Shown here piece by piece: positions 25,034 to 32,899 of a DNA stretch of 64,000 nt. Both the position numbers and the translations under genes were made by a program. Under the pieces are notes generated by a model, which was not told where the DNA came from, did not search any database, and worked only from the letters and a program-made list of their open reading frames with translations. The stretch's first letter is position 1. The number at the start of each line of letters is the position of its first letter. The DNA comes from Archangiaceae bacterium (GTDB lineage: Bacteria; Myxococcota; Myxococcia; Myxococcales; Myxococcaceae), in assembly GCA_016714225.1 (NCBI GenBank), contig JADJNS010000008.1, forward strand, positions 248,001-312,000, in the 5' to 3' direction.

Positions 25034-26374
25034 ATGGCGAACCGCACCGCACCGATCGAGGGCACCCGGCCGCTGTTGAGCGTCGACCCCGAGACGGGCG
25101 CGCTGCGCGAGCGCAGCTACACGCTGACCGTCGCGTCGGGGCCCGACCAGGGCCGCGAGGTGGTGCTGACCGCCCCGCTCACGGTCGGCACCCACCCCAG
25201 CGCAGGCCTGGTGCTGAGCGACGGCACGGTGTCGCGGTTTCACGCCGAGCTGCGGCCGAGCCCGCTGGGGCTGCAGGTGAAGGATCTCGACTCGCGCAAC
25301 GGCACCTTTCTCGGTGAGGCGCGGGTGCGCGAGGCGGTGATCGAGCGCTCGGCGCTGCTCAAGGTCGGGCAGACGGCGCTGCGGGTGACGCTGCAGGAGC
25401 ACGCGGTGGCGGTGGGCGAGGCGCCGCGCCAGCTGGGCGAGGCGATCACCCGAACCGCGGCGATGGCGCGGGTGCTGGGGCTGCTCGAGCAGGTGGCGAA
25501 GTCGGACTCGAGCGTGCTGCTGCTCGGCGAGACCGGGGTCGGTAAAGAGGTGCTCGCGCGGGCGGTGCACCAGGTCTCCGAGCGCAGCGAGCGGCGCTTC
25601 GTGGTGGTCGACTGCGGCGCGCTGGCGGCGTCGGTGGTCGAGAGCGAGCTGTTCGGTCACGTGAAGGGCGCCTTCACCGGGGCAGAGCAGGCGCGCAGCG
25701 GGGCGTTCGTCGAGGCCCGCGGTGGCACGCTGTTTCTCGACGAGATCGGTGAGCTGCCGCTCGAGCTCCAGCCGAAGCTCTTGCGGGCGCTCGATTCGCG
25801 CAGCGTGAAGCCGCTGGGCAGCGACGACTTCGTCGAGGTCGACGTGCGCATCGTGGCGGCGACACATCGCGACCTGCGCGCCGAGGTCGCCGCCGGGCGG
25901 TTTCGGGAGGATCTGTACTTTCGGCTGGCGGTGGTGCCGGTGCGGGTGCCTCCGCTGCGCGAGCGGCTGGCCGATCTCCCGGCGCTGATCGAGCGGTTCG
26001 CCGGGGCCGATCTCGCGCTCACCGCCGAGGTCTCGACGCTGTTCGAGGGGTACCGCTGGCCGGGCAACGTGCGCGAGCTGAGGAACGTGGTCGAGCGCGC
26101 GCTGGCCGGCTCTTCGCTCGAGGCACCGGTGGCCGAGCGCGTCGCGCCGGCGGGTGCAGCAGCTTCGTCTTCGGAGGGCGCTTTGGATCTGCCCTTCAAG
26201 GAGGCCAAGCGGCAGCTCACCGATACGTTCACCCGGGCATACCTCGAGAACCTGCTCGCGCGCTGCGAGGGCAATGTCTCGAAGATGGCGCGCACTGCCG
26301 GCGTCGCTCGGCACTATTTGAGAGAGCTGCTGCAGCGCTACGGGCTGCATGGCGCTGGGGATGAGGAGGAGTAG
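25034..26374 (+). CDS. sigma54-dependent activator with FHA sensor domain
   Basis: FHA domain at about 30-125 (VGTHPSAGLVLSDGTVSRFH, DSRNGTF), which binds phosphothreonine and so links Ser/Thr kinases to sigma54 promoters. AAA+ domain: Walker A GETGVGKE, the sigma54-contact loop GAFTGA, Walker B TLFLDEIGELP and arginine-finger region REDLYFRLAVVPVRVPPLRE. A Fis-type helix-turn-helix is at the C-terminus (EGNVSKMARTAGVARHYLRE). TATGAC (25019-25024) lies 9 nt before ATG 25034. A Ser/Thr kinase gene is convergent just downstream and could be a partner. Confidence 0.95.
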   Translation: MANRTAPIEGTRPLLSVDPETGALRERSYTLTVASGPDQGREVVLTAPLTVGTHPSAGLVLSDGTVSRFHAELRPSPLGLQVKDLDSRNGTFLGEARVREAVIERSALLKVGQTALRVTLQEHAVAVGEAPRQLGEAITRTAAMARVLGLLEQVAKSDSSVLLLGETGVGKEVLARAVHQVSERSERRFVVVDCGALAASVVESELFGHVKGAFTGAEQARSGAFVEARGGTLFLDEIGELPLELQPKLLRALDSRSVKPLGSDDFVEVDVRIVAATHRDLRAEVAAGRFREDLYFRLAVVPVRVPPLRERLADLPALIERFAGADLALTAEVSTLFEGYRWPGNVRELRNVVERALAGSSLEAPVAERVAPAGAAASSSEGALDLPFKEAKRQLTDTFTRAYLENLLARCEGNVSKMARTAGVARHYLRELLQRYGLHGAGDEEE

Positions 26375-26380
26375 TTCGGC

Positions 26381-26424
26381 CCCCTCACCCCAGCCCTCTC
26401 CCCCGAGGGGGGGAGAGGGAGCTC
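26381..26424. repeat. palindromic repeat between convergent genes, copy 1
   Basis: 44-bp element with a hairpin (CCCTCTCCCC paired with GGGGAGAGGG) preceded by CCCCTCACCCC. It fills the 61-bp gap between the FHA activator and the kinase gene, so it probably serves as a two-way terminator. A second copy in opposite orientation is at 51311-51350, also between convergent genes. Confidence 0.8.
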
Positions 26425-26435
26425 TTCGTCTTGTT

Positions 26436-27875
26436 TCAGGGCTGCAGGTTCGCTTTGAGGACCAGGCGCTCACCGGCCTTGAGGTCGCCGCTCACCCGGC
26501 GCTCGGTGCCCAGCTCGGAGTTCTTGAAGATGAAGTCGTAGTGCCGCGCGGGCAGCTCGAGCGGCGCCATGGGCGTGGTGCCCAGGCTCTTGCCCTCGAG
26601 GAAGACCTCGGCCCAGGGGTTGGCGCGGAGCACTACCTCTCCGGTGCCGGGCCTGGGCTCAGGCCTGGGCGCGGCGGCCGCGTGCGTGGTCGCCGCTCGC
26701 TTGCGATGCGGTGGCGGGCTCGGCGCCGGTGGCTCGGGGGGTGACGGCGCGGCCACCGGCTCGGGCGCTGCCGGCGCTTCGACGACCGGCGGTGCTTCGG
26801 CGACGGGAGGTGAAGGTGCCTGGCGCGGCGTCGAAAAGAAGAACGCCGCGCCGATCGCGGCGGTCGCGAGGCCCGCGGCGGCGAGGGGCCACCTGCGCGT
26901 GCGCGAGCGCTGCGGCGACTGCGGTGCGGCGATGTCGAGGGTGCCGGTGGGCCCCGGCGCGTCGAGGGCGGGGCGCGTCGCGGCGAGCCGGCCGCTCGCC
27001 TCGAGCCGGGCGAGCAGCGCGCCGAGGGCCGGACCCGAGGCCGGGGTGCCGGCAGCGGCGAGCGCTGCTTCGAGCGCGTCGGCCAGCTCGGCGGCCGAGG
27101 CGAACCGCTCGGCGGGGTCTTTCTTCATCGCGCGCCGCGCCACCTCGAGCAGGCCGTGGGCGGCGGGCGCGAGCGGGCCGACGGTGTGCGCCGCGACCGC
27201 GGGCGAGCCGACGAGCAGCTCGTACAGCACCGCGCCCATCGCGAAGACGTCGGAGCGCCGATCGAGCGGCCGGCCGAGCAGCTGCTCGGGCGACATGTAC
27301 GCGGCCTTGCCTCGCACCACGCCGCTCTGCCGCTGCGAGGGGGCGAGAAACGCCTTGGCGAGGCCGAAGTCGACGACCTTCACTTCTCCCGCGAAGCCCA
27401 CCAGCAGGTTCTCGGGGCTGACGTCGCGGTGCACCAGGCCGAGCGGGGCGCCGTCGGGGCCCTCGAGCTCGTGGGCGTGGTGCAGGCCACGCAGCGCCTG
27501 GGCGCAGAGGTGGCCGGCGAGCTCGGGCGGCAGAGGGGTGTGCTCGGCGGCGAGCGCGTCGACGAGGCCGCGCACGCTCGCGCCGGCGAGGTACTCCATG
27601 GCGATGAAGTAGCGGCCGTCGTGTTCGCCCAGCTCGATCACCTGCACCACGTTGGGGTGGTTGAGCTGCGCGGTGAGCTTCGCTTCGTCGAAGAACGCGG
27701 CGCGGGCCTCGGCGTCGAGCTCTTTGTGCGGGAGCAGCCGCTTGACGACGACCCGCCTGACGAAGCCCTGCGGCCCCACGCGCTCGGCGAGAAAGACCTC
27801 GCCCATGCCGCCGGCGCCGATGAGGGTCAGCAGCCGGTAGGGGCCGACGGTGAGCGGCTCAGAGCGCGTCGGCAT
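26436..27875 (-). CDS. Ser/Thr protein kinase with transmembrane helix and PEGA domain
   Basis: Hanks-type kinase domain at about 12-275: GAGGMGEVF loop, VVVKRLL lysine, HRDVSPENLL catalytic loop, VVDFGLAK and YMSPEQLLGRP. A transmembrane helix follows at about 332-350 (WPLAAAGLATAAIGAAFFF), then a Pro/Ala-rich stretch and a C-terminal PEGA domain (VVLRANPWAEVFLEGKSLG) on the other side of the membrane. Last gene of a three-gene unit with the TPR and lipoprotein genes; it overlaps the lipoprotein gene by 17 bp. Confidence 0.94.
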   Translation of the reverse strand: MPTRSEPLTVGPYRLLTLIGAGGMGEVFLAERVGPQGFVRRVVVKRLLPHKELDAEARAAFFDEAKLTAQLNHPNVVQVIELGEHDGRYFIAMEYLAGASVRGLVDALAAEHTPLPPELAGHLCAQALRGLHHAHELEGPDGAPLGLVHRDVSPENLLVGFAGEVKVVDFGLAKAFLAPSQRQSGVVRGKAAYMSPEQLLGRPLDRRSDVFAMGAVLYELLVGSPAVAAHTVGPLAPAAHGLLEVARRAMKKDPAERFASAAELADALEAALAAAGTPASGPALGALLARLEASGRLAATRPALDAPGPTGTLDIAAPQSPQRSRTRRWPLAAAGLATAAIGAAFFFSTPRQAPSPPVAEAPPVVEAPAAPEPVAAPSPPEPPAPSPPPHRKRAATTHAAAAPRPEPRPGTGEVVLRANPWAEVFLEGKSLGTTPMAPLELPARHYDFIFKNSELGTERRVSGDLKAGERLVLKANLQP

Positions 27876-28659
27876 CGCCCGACACCTTCCACCCCCGGTA
27901 CTCGAGGCTCAAGCCGGCGTCGGCCGCGCACGCGCTGCAGCCGAGCACGCCCAGCTGCAGCCGAGCCGCGAGCCGCGCGCCCGGCGCGATGCCCCCGGTG
28001 GGAAGGTCGAACCGCTCGACCCGCTCGGAGTTCACCGACAGCTCGACGTACTGGTTGTGTCTCCACCGCACCGCGATCTGGTTGTCGCGGCCCGACACGT
28101 ACAGCGGCGCGACCGCGGGAAAGCTCTCGGGGCCGAAGCCGTTCCAGATCAGGGTGGGGCGCAGGGTCGAGCGCAGCCCGAGGCCATGGCTGTCGGGAAT
28201 GAAGTAGAGCTCGACCACGGGCTGCCCGTCGGCGGTCTCGAGGTTCGCGAAGGTGAACTCGACGTCGCGCGGCATGCCTGCAGAGACGAGCCGCAGCGTG
28301 CCGCCGAACATGCCGTCGTCGCGCTGCGGCAGCGCGTCGCGCTCGGCCTGCGCCAGCGCACGGTCGGCCCCGGGCGCGGCGATGTCGACCCTCAGCCGGT
28401 TGCTGTCGGCGCGGTCGACCTGCGCACGCGCGCCCGGGTAGACGTCGGTGCTCGAGAAGCCGGCCACCGCCTGCTCCCAGACCAGCCCGCCGTCGTCGTA
28501 GCGCGGCTGCGGCGTCGCTTCCGAAGTGCAGCGCAGCTGGTGGCAGTACAGCCCGTCGGGGCAGGGGTGCTCGGCGCTGCACGCGCGGCCCTCGAGCGGC
28601 TGCAGATCGACGAGGCAGGCCGAGCAGGTGAGCGCCAGCAGCGCGCAGAGCGCTCTCAC
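27859..28659 (-). CDS. lipoprotein of unknown function, kinase operon
   Basis: 266 residues from GTG 28659. Signal peptide with lipobox LTCSAC, then a Cys-rich stretch (CSAEHPCPDGLYCHQLRC), then a domain with beta-strand character (VEFTFANLETADGQPVVELY, YVELSVNSERVERFDLPTGG) that may be a concanavalin/jelly-roll type fold. It overlaps the upstream TPR gene by 4 nt and the downstream kinase gene by 17 nt, so it probably works with both. Function unknown. Confidence 0.75.
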   Translation of the reverse strand: MRALCALLALTCSACLVDLQPLEGRACSAEHPCPDGLYCHQLRCTSEATPQPRYDDGGLVWEQAVAGFSSTDVYPGARAQVDRADSNRLRVDIAAPGADRALAQAERDALPQRDDGMFGGTLRLVSAGMPRDVEFTFANLETADGQPVVELYFIPDSHGLGLRSTLRPTLIWNGFGPESFPAVAPLYVSGRDNQIAVRWRHNQYVELSVNSERVERFDLPTGGIAPGARLAARLQLGVLGCSACAADAGLSLEYRGWKVSGDADAL

Positions 28660-29282
28660 GGCGGGCTCCCCCGGGCGAGCAGCAGCACCAGCAACGCCGC
28701 ACCGAGGCTGACCAGCGCGAACGCGAGCAGCGCGTTGCTCACCAGCGCCGAGCTGCGCGCGTGCGCTCCGACCGCCGCCGCGTCGTCGGCGAACACCGCT
28801 GAGTTGGCGCGCACCATCGCCGCGCGCGCGTCGAGGCCGAACCCCAGGCTCACGCCGCCCGAGACGGCGGCCACCCCGGCGAGGGAGCCGATCGCCCACC
28901 ACGGCCTGGGCGCCGGTGCGCTCGGGGCAGGCACCGACACCACCACCGGCGCTTCGCTCGGCGGCGCCTTGGGCCGCGCGGCAGCGAACAGCTCGGTCAC
29001 CTTCGGGGCGCTGTGCGGAGGGAGCTGAAGCTGCGGCTCGAGCTCGAGCGCGAGCCTGAAGTGGGCCAGCGCGCCCGCGGTGTCGTTGAGCCCCGCGGCA
29101 CAGAGCCCCTGCCAGAGCGCGATCTCGGCGAGCTCGCGGGCGGGGCGATGGTGGCGCGCCGCCCGATCGAGGGTGCCCAGGCAGGCCTCGAAGTCGAGCG
29201 CCTGGTGCTCCCGCCGCGCCTGCTCGAGCTCGTCAGGGGGGCCGGCCACCTGGGCCAGCGTGAGCATCAGCAGCAAGGTCAT
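28656..29282 (-). CDS. exported TPR-like membrane protein heading the kinase operon
   Basis: 208 residues. N-terminal signal sequence (MTLLLMLTLAQVAG), then a TPR-like region (DFEACLGTLDRAARHH, NDTAGALAHFRLALELEP), a Pro-rich spacer, one transmembrane segment near 128-145 and a second hydrophobic C-terminal helix (NALLAFALVSLGAALLVLLL). Such proteins often sit before kinases in myxobacterial operons. Its stop overlaps the GTG of the lipoprotein gene. TAGTCT lies about 14 nt upstream of ATG 29282. Confidence 0.75.
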   Translation of the reverse strand: MTLLLMLTLAQVAGPPDELEQARREHQALDFEACLGTLDRAARHHRPARELAEIALWQGLCAAGLNDTAGALAHFRLALELEPQLQLPPHSAPKVTELFAAARPKAPPSEAPVVVSVPAPSAPAPRPWWAIGSLAGVAAVSGGVSLGFGLDARAAMVRANSAVFADDAAAVGAHARSSALVSNALLAFALVSLGAALLVLLLARGSPP

Positions 29283-29453
29283 TTGAGTGGGCACGCAGAC
29301 TACCCACGACGCGGCGACGCTTAGAAGGTGGTCAGTACTGTTGCCCCCACCTGGAGCCCGCGCGTCGCGCCCCCACCCGCCCGAATCGAATCGGAAATCG
29401 AGGCCTTGCCGGGCGAGGTGCGCCGGGTACGTGCCGTGCACGAGGGGGCGGCC

Positions 29454-31235
29454 ATGCTCTCCTCGCGACGCGCAGCCCTCATCGGCGTTCTCGCTCTCGC
29501 CGCCTGCGAGGGGCAGATCGCGGCGCCCGACGACACGCAGCCGCCGGGCACGCCGCCACCGAAAGGCTGGGTGCCCGGCGCGCCGAAGCCGCAGTTCTCG
29601 TGCGCGCCCGACGCGCCGGCGGTGGCGGCGGTGCCGCTGCTCCGGCTGTCGCGGGTCGAGTACCTGAACACCGTCTCCGACCTGGTGCGGCGCGCGAACC
29701 CGGCCGAGGCGGCCGCGGTGCTCGGCGAGGTGCAGGCGGCGCTCTCGCGCGTGCCGCCCGACTCGCGGGTGGGCGCACCCGGCGAGCGGCGCGGTGGCTT
29801 CGCGGTCGCCGACCAGTCGCTGCAGCAGGCGCTGGTCGACGCCACCTACGACGTGGCGGTGGCGCTGGGCAGGTCGCTCACCTCGAGCGCGGCGCGGCGC
29901 AAGACGCTGCTCGGCGCGTGCGCCACCGACACCTCGACCGCGAACGATCGCGCGTGCCTGGAGTCGTTCGTGCGCGACTTCGGCGCGCGCGCCTTTCGCC
30001 GCCCGCTCGACGACGCCGAGGTGACGGCCCTCATGGCGGTGGCGCTCGATGCTCCGGTGGCTGCTGCGAGCGTCGCCGACGTGCTCGCCCTGCTGTTCAC
30101 CGCCCCCCAGCTGCTGTTCTTCGTGGAGCACGGCACCGACGCCGTCGCCGAGGTGGCTCGGCTCTCGGCCTACGAGCTCGCCTCGCGCCTGTCGTATTAC
30201 TACTGGCGCACCGCGCCCGACGATGCGCTGTGGGCGGCGGCGGCCTCGGGCGAGCTGCTCACCGCGGGCGGTCTGAAGGCGCAGATCGTTCGGCTCTCGG
30301 CTTCTGACCGCGCCTCGCCGACCTGGGCCGAGTTCTTCTCGCAGTGGTTCGCGCTGGAAGATCTCGACGAGCTCGACGGGCTGGTGACCACCCCTGCGTT
30401 CAAGACGCTGGCGGGCGCCGACCTGCCCGGGCCCGACACGCGCGAGGCGGCGATCGCCGACGTCGAGCAGATGGCGAGCTGGTCGGTGGCGCACGGCGCG
30501 AGCCTCTCGGGCCTGCTGCACGAGTCGCGCTCGTTCACCGGCGACCCGCTGCTGGCCCGGCTCTACGGGGCGACGCCGTGGGCTTCGGGCGCCGAGCCGC
30601 CCATGCCGGCCTCTGCCAACCGCGCCGGCCTGCTCACCCGGGTGGCGTTTCTGGTCAGCGGCAGCCTCAACACCCGGCCGATCTTGAAGGGCGCGCGCAT
30701 TCGCAACGGGCTGATGTGCGAGAACCTGCAGCTGCCCGCGGGCAACGTGGCGGCGGTCGCTCCGCAGCCTTCGCCCGACGCCACCACGCGCCAGGTGGTC
30801 GAGGCGCTGACCGAGTCGAGCCCGAACTGCGCGCAGTGCCACCAGAAGCTGATCAACCCGCTGGGCTTCTCGACCGAAGGCTTCGACGCGCTGGGCCGCG
30901 AGCGCCAGACCGAGCTGCTCTTCGACGCGCAGGGCCAGCGGGTCGGCGAGCGGCCGGTCGATACGCGCACCGTGCCGGCGCTGTCGTCGAGCGACGACCC
31001 GACGGTGAGCACGGGGCCGGTCGACCTCACCCGGCTGCTCGACCAGAGCGGCCGCGTGCACAGCTGCTTCGCGCGTCAGTACTTTCGCTTCGTGAACCGC
31101 CGGCTCGAGCAGACCACCGCCGACGGCTGCGCGCTCTCGGAGCTCGAGCAGGGCGCGCTGGGCGGCCTGTCGCTCGCCGAGTTGTTTGCGAAGCCCACCC
31201 TTCGCCCCGAGTTCTCGCAGAGGAGCTTTCGATGA
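29454..31235 (+). CDS. DUF1592/DUF1588-type lipoprotein with haem c motif
   Basis: Lipobox LALAAC (Cys16). The body carries the order typical of DUF1587/1595/1592/1588/1585 proteins of planctomycetes and myxobacteria: RLSRVEYLNTVSDLV near the start, FGARAFRRPLDDAEVTALM, YELASRLSYYYWRTAPDDAL, RAGLLTRVAFLVSGS and the haem site CAQCHQKLINPLGFSTEGFD. It is exported and probably takes part in electron transfer to an unknown substrate. Overlaps the following DUF1552 gene by 4 nt; these two families nearly always travel together. ATG 29454 has a GAGGGGG Shine-Dalgarno. Confidence 0.9.
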   Translation: MLSSRRAALIGVLALAACEGQIAAPDDTQPPGTPPPKGWVPGAPKPQFSCAPDAPAVAAVPLLRLSRVEYLNTVSDLVRRANPAEAAAVLGEVQAALSRVPPDSRVGAPGERRGGFAVADQSLQQALVDATYDVAVALGRSLTSSAARRKTLLGACATDTSTANDRACLESFVRDFGARAFRRPLDDAEVTALMAVALDAPVAAASVADVLALLFTAPQLLFFVEHGTDAVAEVARLSAYELASRLSYYYWRTAPDDALWAAAASGELLTAGGLKAQIVRLSASDRASPTWAEFFSQWFALEDLDELDGLVTTPAFKTLAGADLPGPDTREAAIADVEQMASWSVAHGASLSGLLHESRSFTGDPLLARLYGATPWASGAEPPMPASANRAGLLTRVAFLVSGSLNTRPILKGARIRNGLMCENLQLPAGNVAAVAPQPSPDATTRQVVEALTESSPNCAQCHQKLINPLGFSTEGFDALGRERQTELLFDAQGQRVGERPVDTRTVPALSSSDDPTVSTGPVDLTRLLDQSGRVHSCFARQYFRFVNRRLEQTTADGCALSELEQGALGGLSLAELFAKPTLRPEFSQRSFR

Positions 31236-32851
31236 AGAACGACGACCCGTCTGGTGGGGTGTCGCGCCGCTTCGTGCTGCGGTGGCTGTCGGGCGCGACG
31301 CTGGCGCTGCCGGTGCTGCCCTCGCTGCTGACCGCCTCGCAGGCACGCGCGCAGGCCGCCGCGCCGCAGAAGAACTACGTGCACCTGTTCGTCGAGCACG
31401 GGTCGGTGGCGGGCGCGAACATGTTCCCCGCCGACAACCCGGCCGCCGAGCGCGTGACGCTGGCCGGCATCGAGATGCGCCGCAGCGCGCTGACCGCGCA
31501 GGTGAGCAACGGCCTGGCGCAGCTCAGCCCAACGCTGATCGCCGCGTCGAGCCAGCTCACCCCGCGGCTGATCTCGAAGCTGAACGTGCTGCGCGGGCTC
31601 GACATACCGTTCGGCATCGCGCACTACCGCGGGGCGACGCTGGGCAACTACGCCGCGAACAACGCCGACAACCCGCTCTCGGCGCAGGTGAAGAGCCAGT
31701 ACCCGCGGCGCACCATCGACCAGGTGATGGCGTGGTCGACCTCGTTCTACGGCACCACGCCAGCGGTGACGCAGCGCTCGGTGACCATCGCGGTGCCCGA
31801 CCCGTACGCCGACGCGCACCTCTCGTACGGCTTCGCGAACCCCGCGGCGGGCACCGGGGCGATCACCCACATTCAGGGCACCTTGAGCTCGTGGGAACTC
31901 TTCGCGCGCCTCTTTCCCGGAGCGGGCACGACGCCGACGGCGCGGGCTCCGATCGTCGACCGGGTGCTGGCGCAGTACCGCGCGCTGCGCGACGGCAACC
32001 GGCGCCTCTCGGCCGCCGACAAGCAGCGCCTCGACGACTACCTGCAGCGCGTCTCTGAGGTGCAGCGCAGGCTGACCGCGAGCAGCGCCGCGTCGTGCCA
32101 GCAGGTGAGCCGGCCGGCGGCGGACAACAGCACGGTGCAGAGCCGCAGCGGCTACTCGACGAACCCGGCGTACCAGGCCGAGTACTACCGCATGCTCACC
32201 GACGTGATCGCCCTGGCGCTCGAGTGCGGGCGCACCCGTATCGCCAGCCTGGGCCTGGTGTCGGGTGTCGACTCGTTCTCGGCCGAGGTGGCCGGGCCTT
32301 CGTGGCACGACGACGTGGCGCACCCCGCGCAGGACGACGCGAACGCGCAGCGGCGCATGGTCGCGTCGCGGGTGGCGTTCTTCCGCGACGTGCTGGTGCC
32401 GTTCGTGTCGAAGCTCGACGGCATCGACACCGGCGACGGCAAGACGCTGCTCGACAAGTCGCTGGTGGTCTGCGCGCAAGAGCACGGCAATCTGACCCAC
32501 CAGACCACCTCGATTCCGGTGATCACCGCGGGCGGCGCCGACGGCGCGCTGCGCACCGGAAGCTACTGCGACTATCGGAACATCGTGCGCAAGCCGAAGC
32601 TGTTCGGCGCCGGTGGAGAGTTCGCCAACGAGCGCTACGGGGTGCCGATGAATCAGTTCTTCGGCAACGTGCTGCAGGTGATGGGCGTGCCGCGCGCCGA
32701 GTACCAGGAGAGCAATCACGACGGCTACGGCTTTCGGCCCACCGCCAGCATGATGCTGGGAGACACCAACAACACCATCTCGAGCGCCGATGCGTACCCG
32801 GCGTCGCTGTGGGCGGTGGCAGGCCAGATGCTGCCGTGGCTCGCGCCTTGA
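31232..32851 (+). CDS. DUF1552 family Tat-exported protein
   Basis: 539 residues. N-terminal Tat-type signal (SRRFVLRWLSGATLALPVLP, cut near ARAQAAA). The rest matches the DUF1552 layout, related to the alkaline-phosphatase-like DUF1501 group: KNYVHLFVEHGSVAGANMFP, LNVLRGLDIPFGIAHYRGA, SSWELFARLFPG and LVVCAQEHGNLTHQTTSIPV. Partner of the preceding DUF1592 protein (ATGA overlap). Function is not established for the family. Confidence 0.9.
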   Translation: MKNDDPSGGVSRRFVLRWLSGATLALPVLPSLLTASQARAQAAAPQKNYVHLFVEHGSVAGANMFPADNPAAERVTLAGIEMRRSALTAQVSNGLAQLSPTLIAASSQLTPRLISKLNVLRGLDIPFGIAHYRGATLGNYAANNADNPLSAQVKSQYPRRTIDQVMAWSTSFYGTTPAVTQRSVTIAVPDPYADAHLSYGFANPAAGTGAITHIQGTLSSWELFARLFPGAGTTPTARAPIVDRVLAQYRALRDGNRRLSAADKQRLDDYLQRVSEVQRRLTASSAASCQQVSRPAADNSTVQSRSGYSTNPAYQAEYYRMLTDVIALALECGRTRIASLGLVSGVDSFSAEVAGPSWHDDVAHPAQDDANAQRRMVASRVAFFRDVLVPFVSKLDGIDTGDGKTLLDKSLVVCAQEHGNLTHQTTSIPVITAGGADGALRTGSYCDYRNIVRKPKLFGAGGEFANERYGVPMNQFFGNVLQVMGVPRAEYQESNHDGYGFRPTASMMLGDTNNTISSADAYPASLWAVAGQMLPWLAP

Positions 32852-32899
32852 GCCGCTGGCGCCTTCGCTCGAGACGAACCTGAAGTACCCTCGCGCGCC

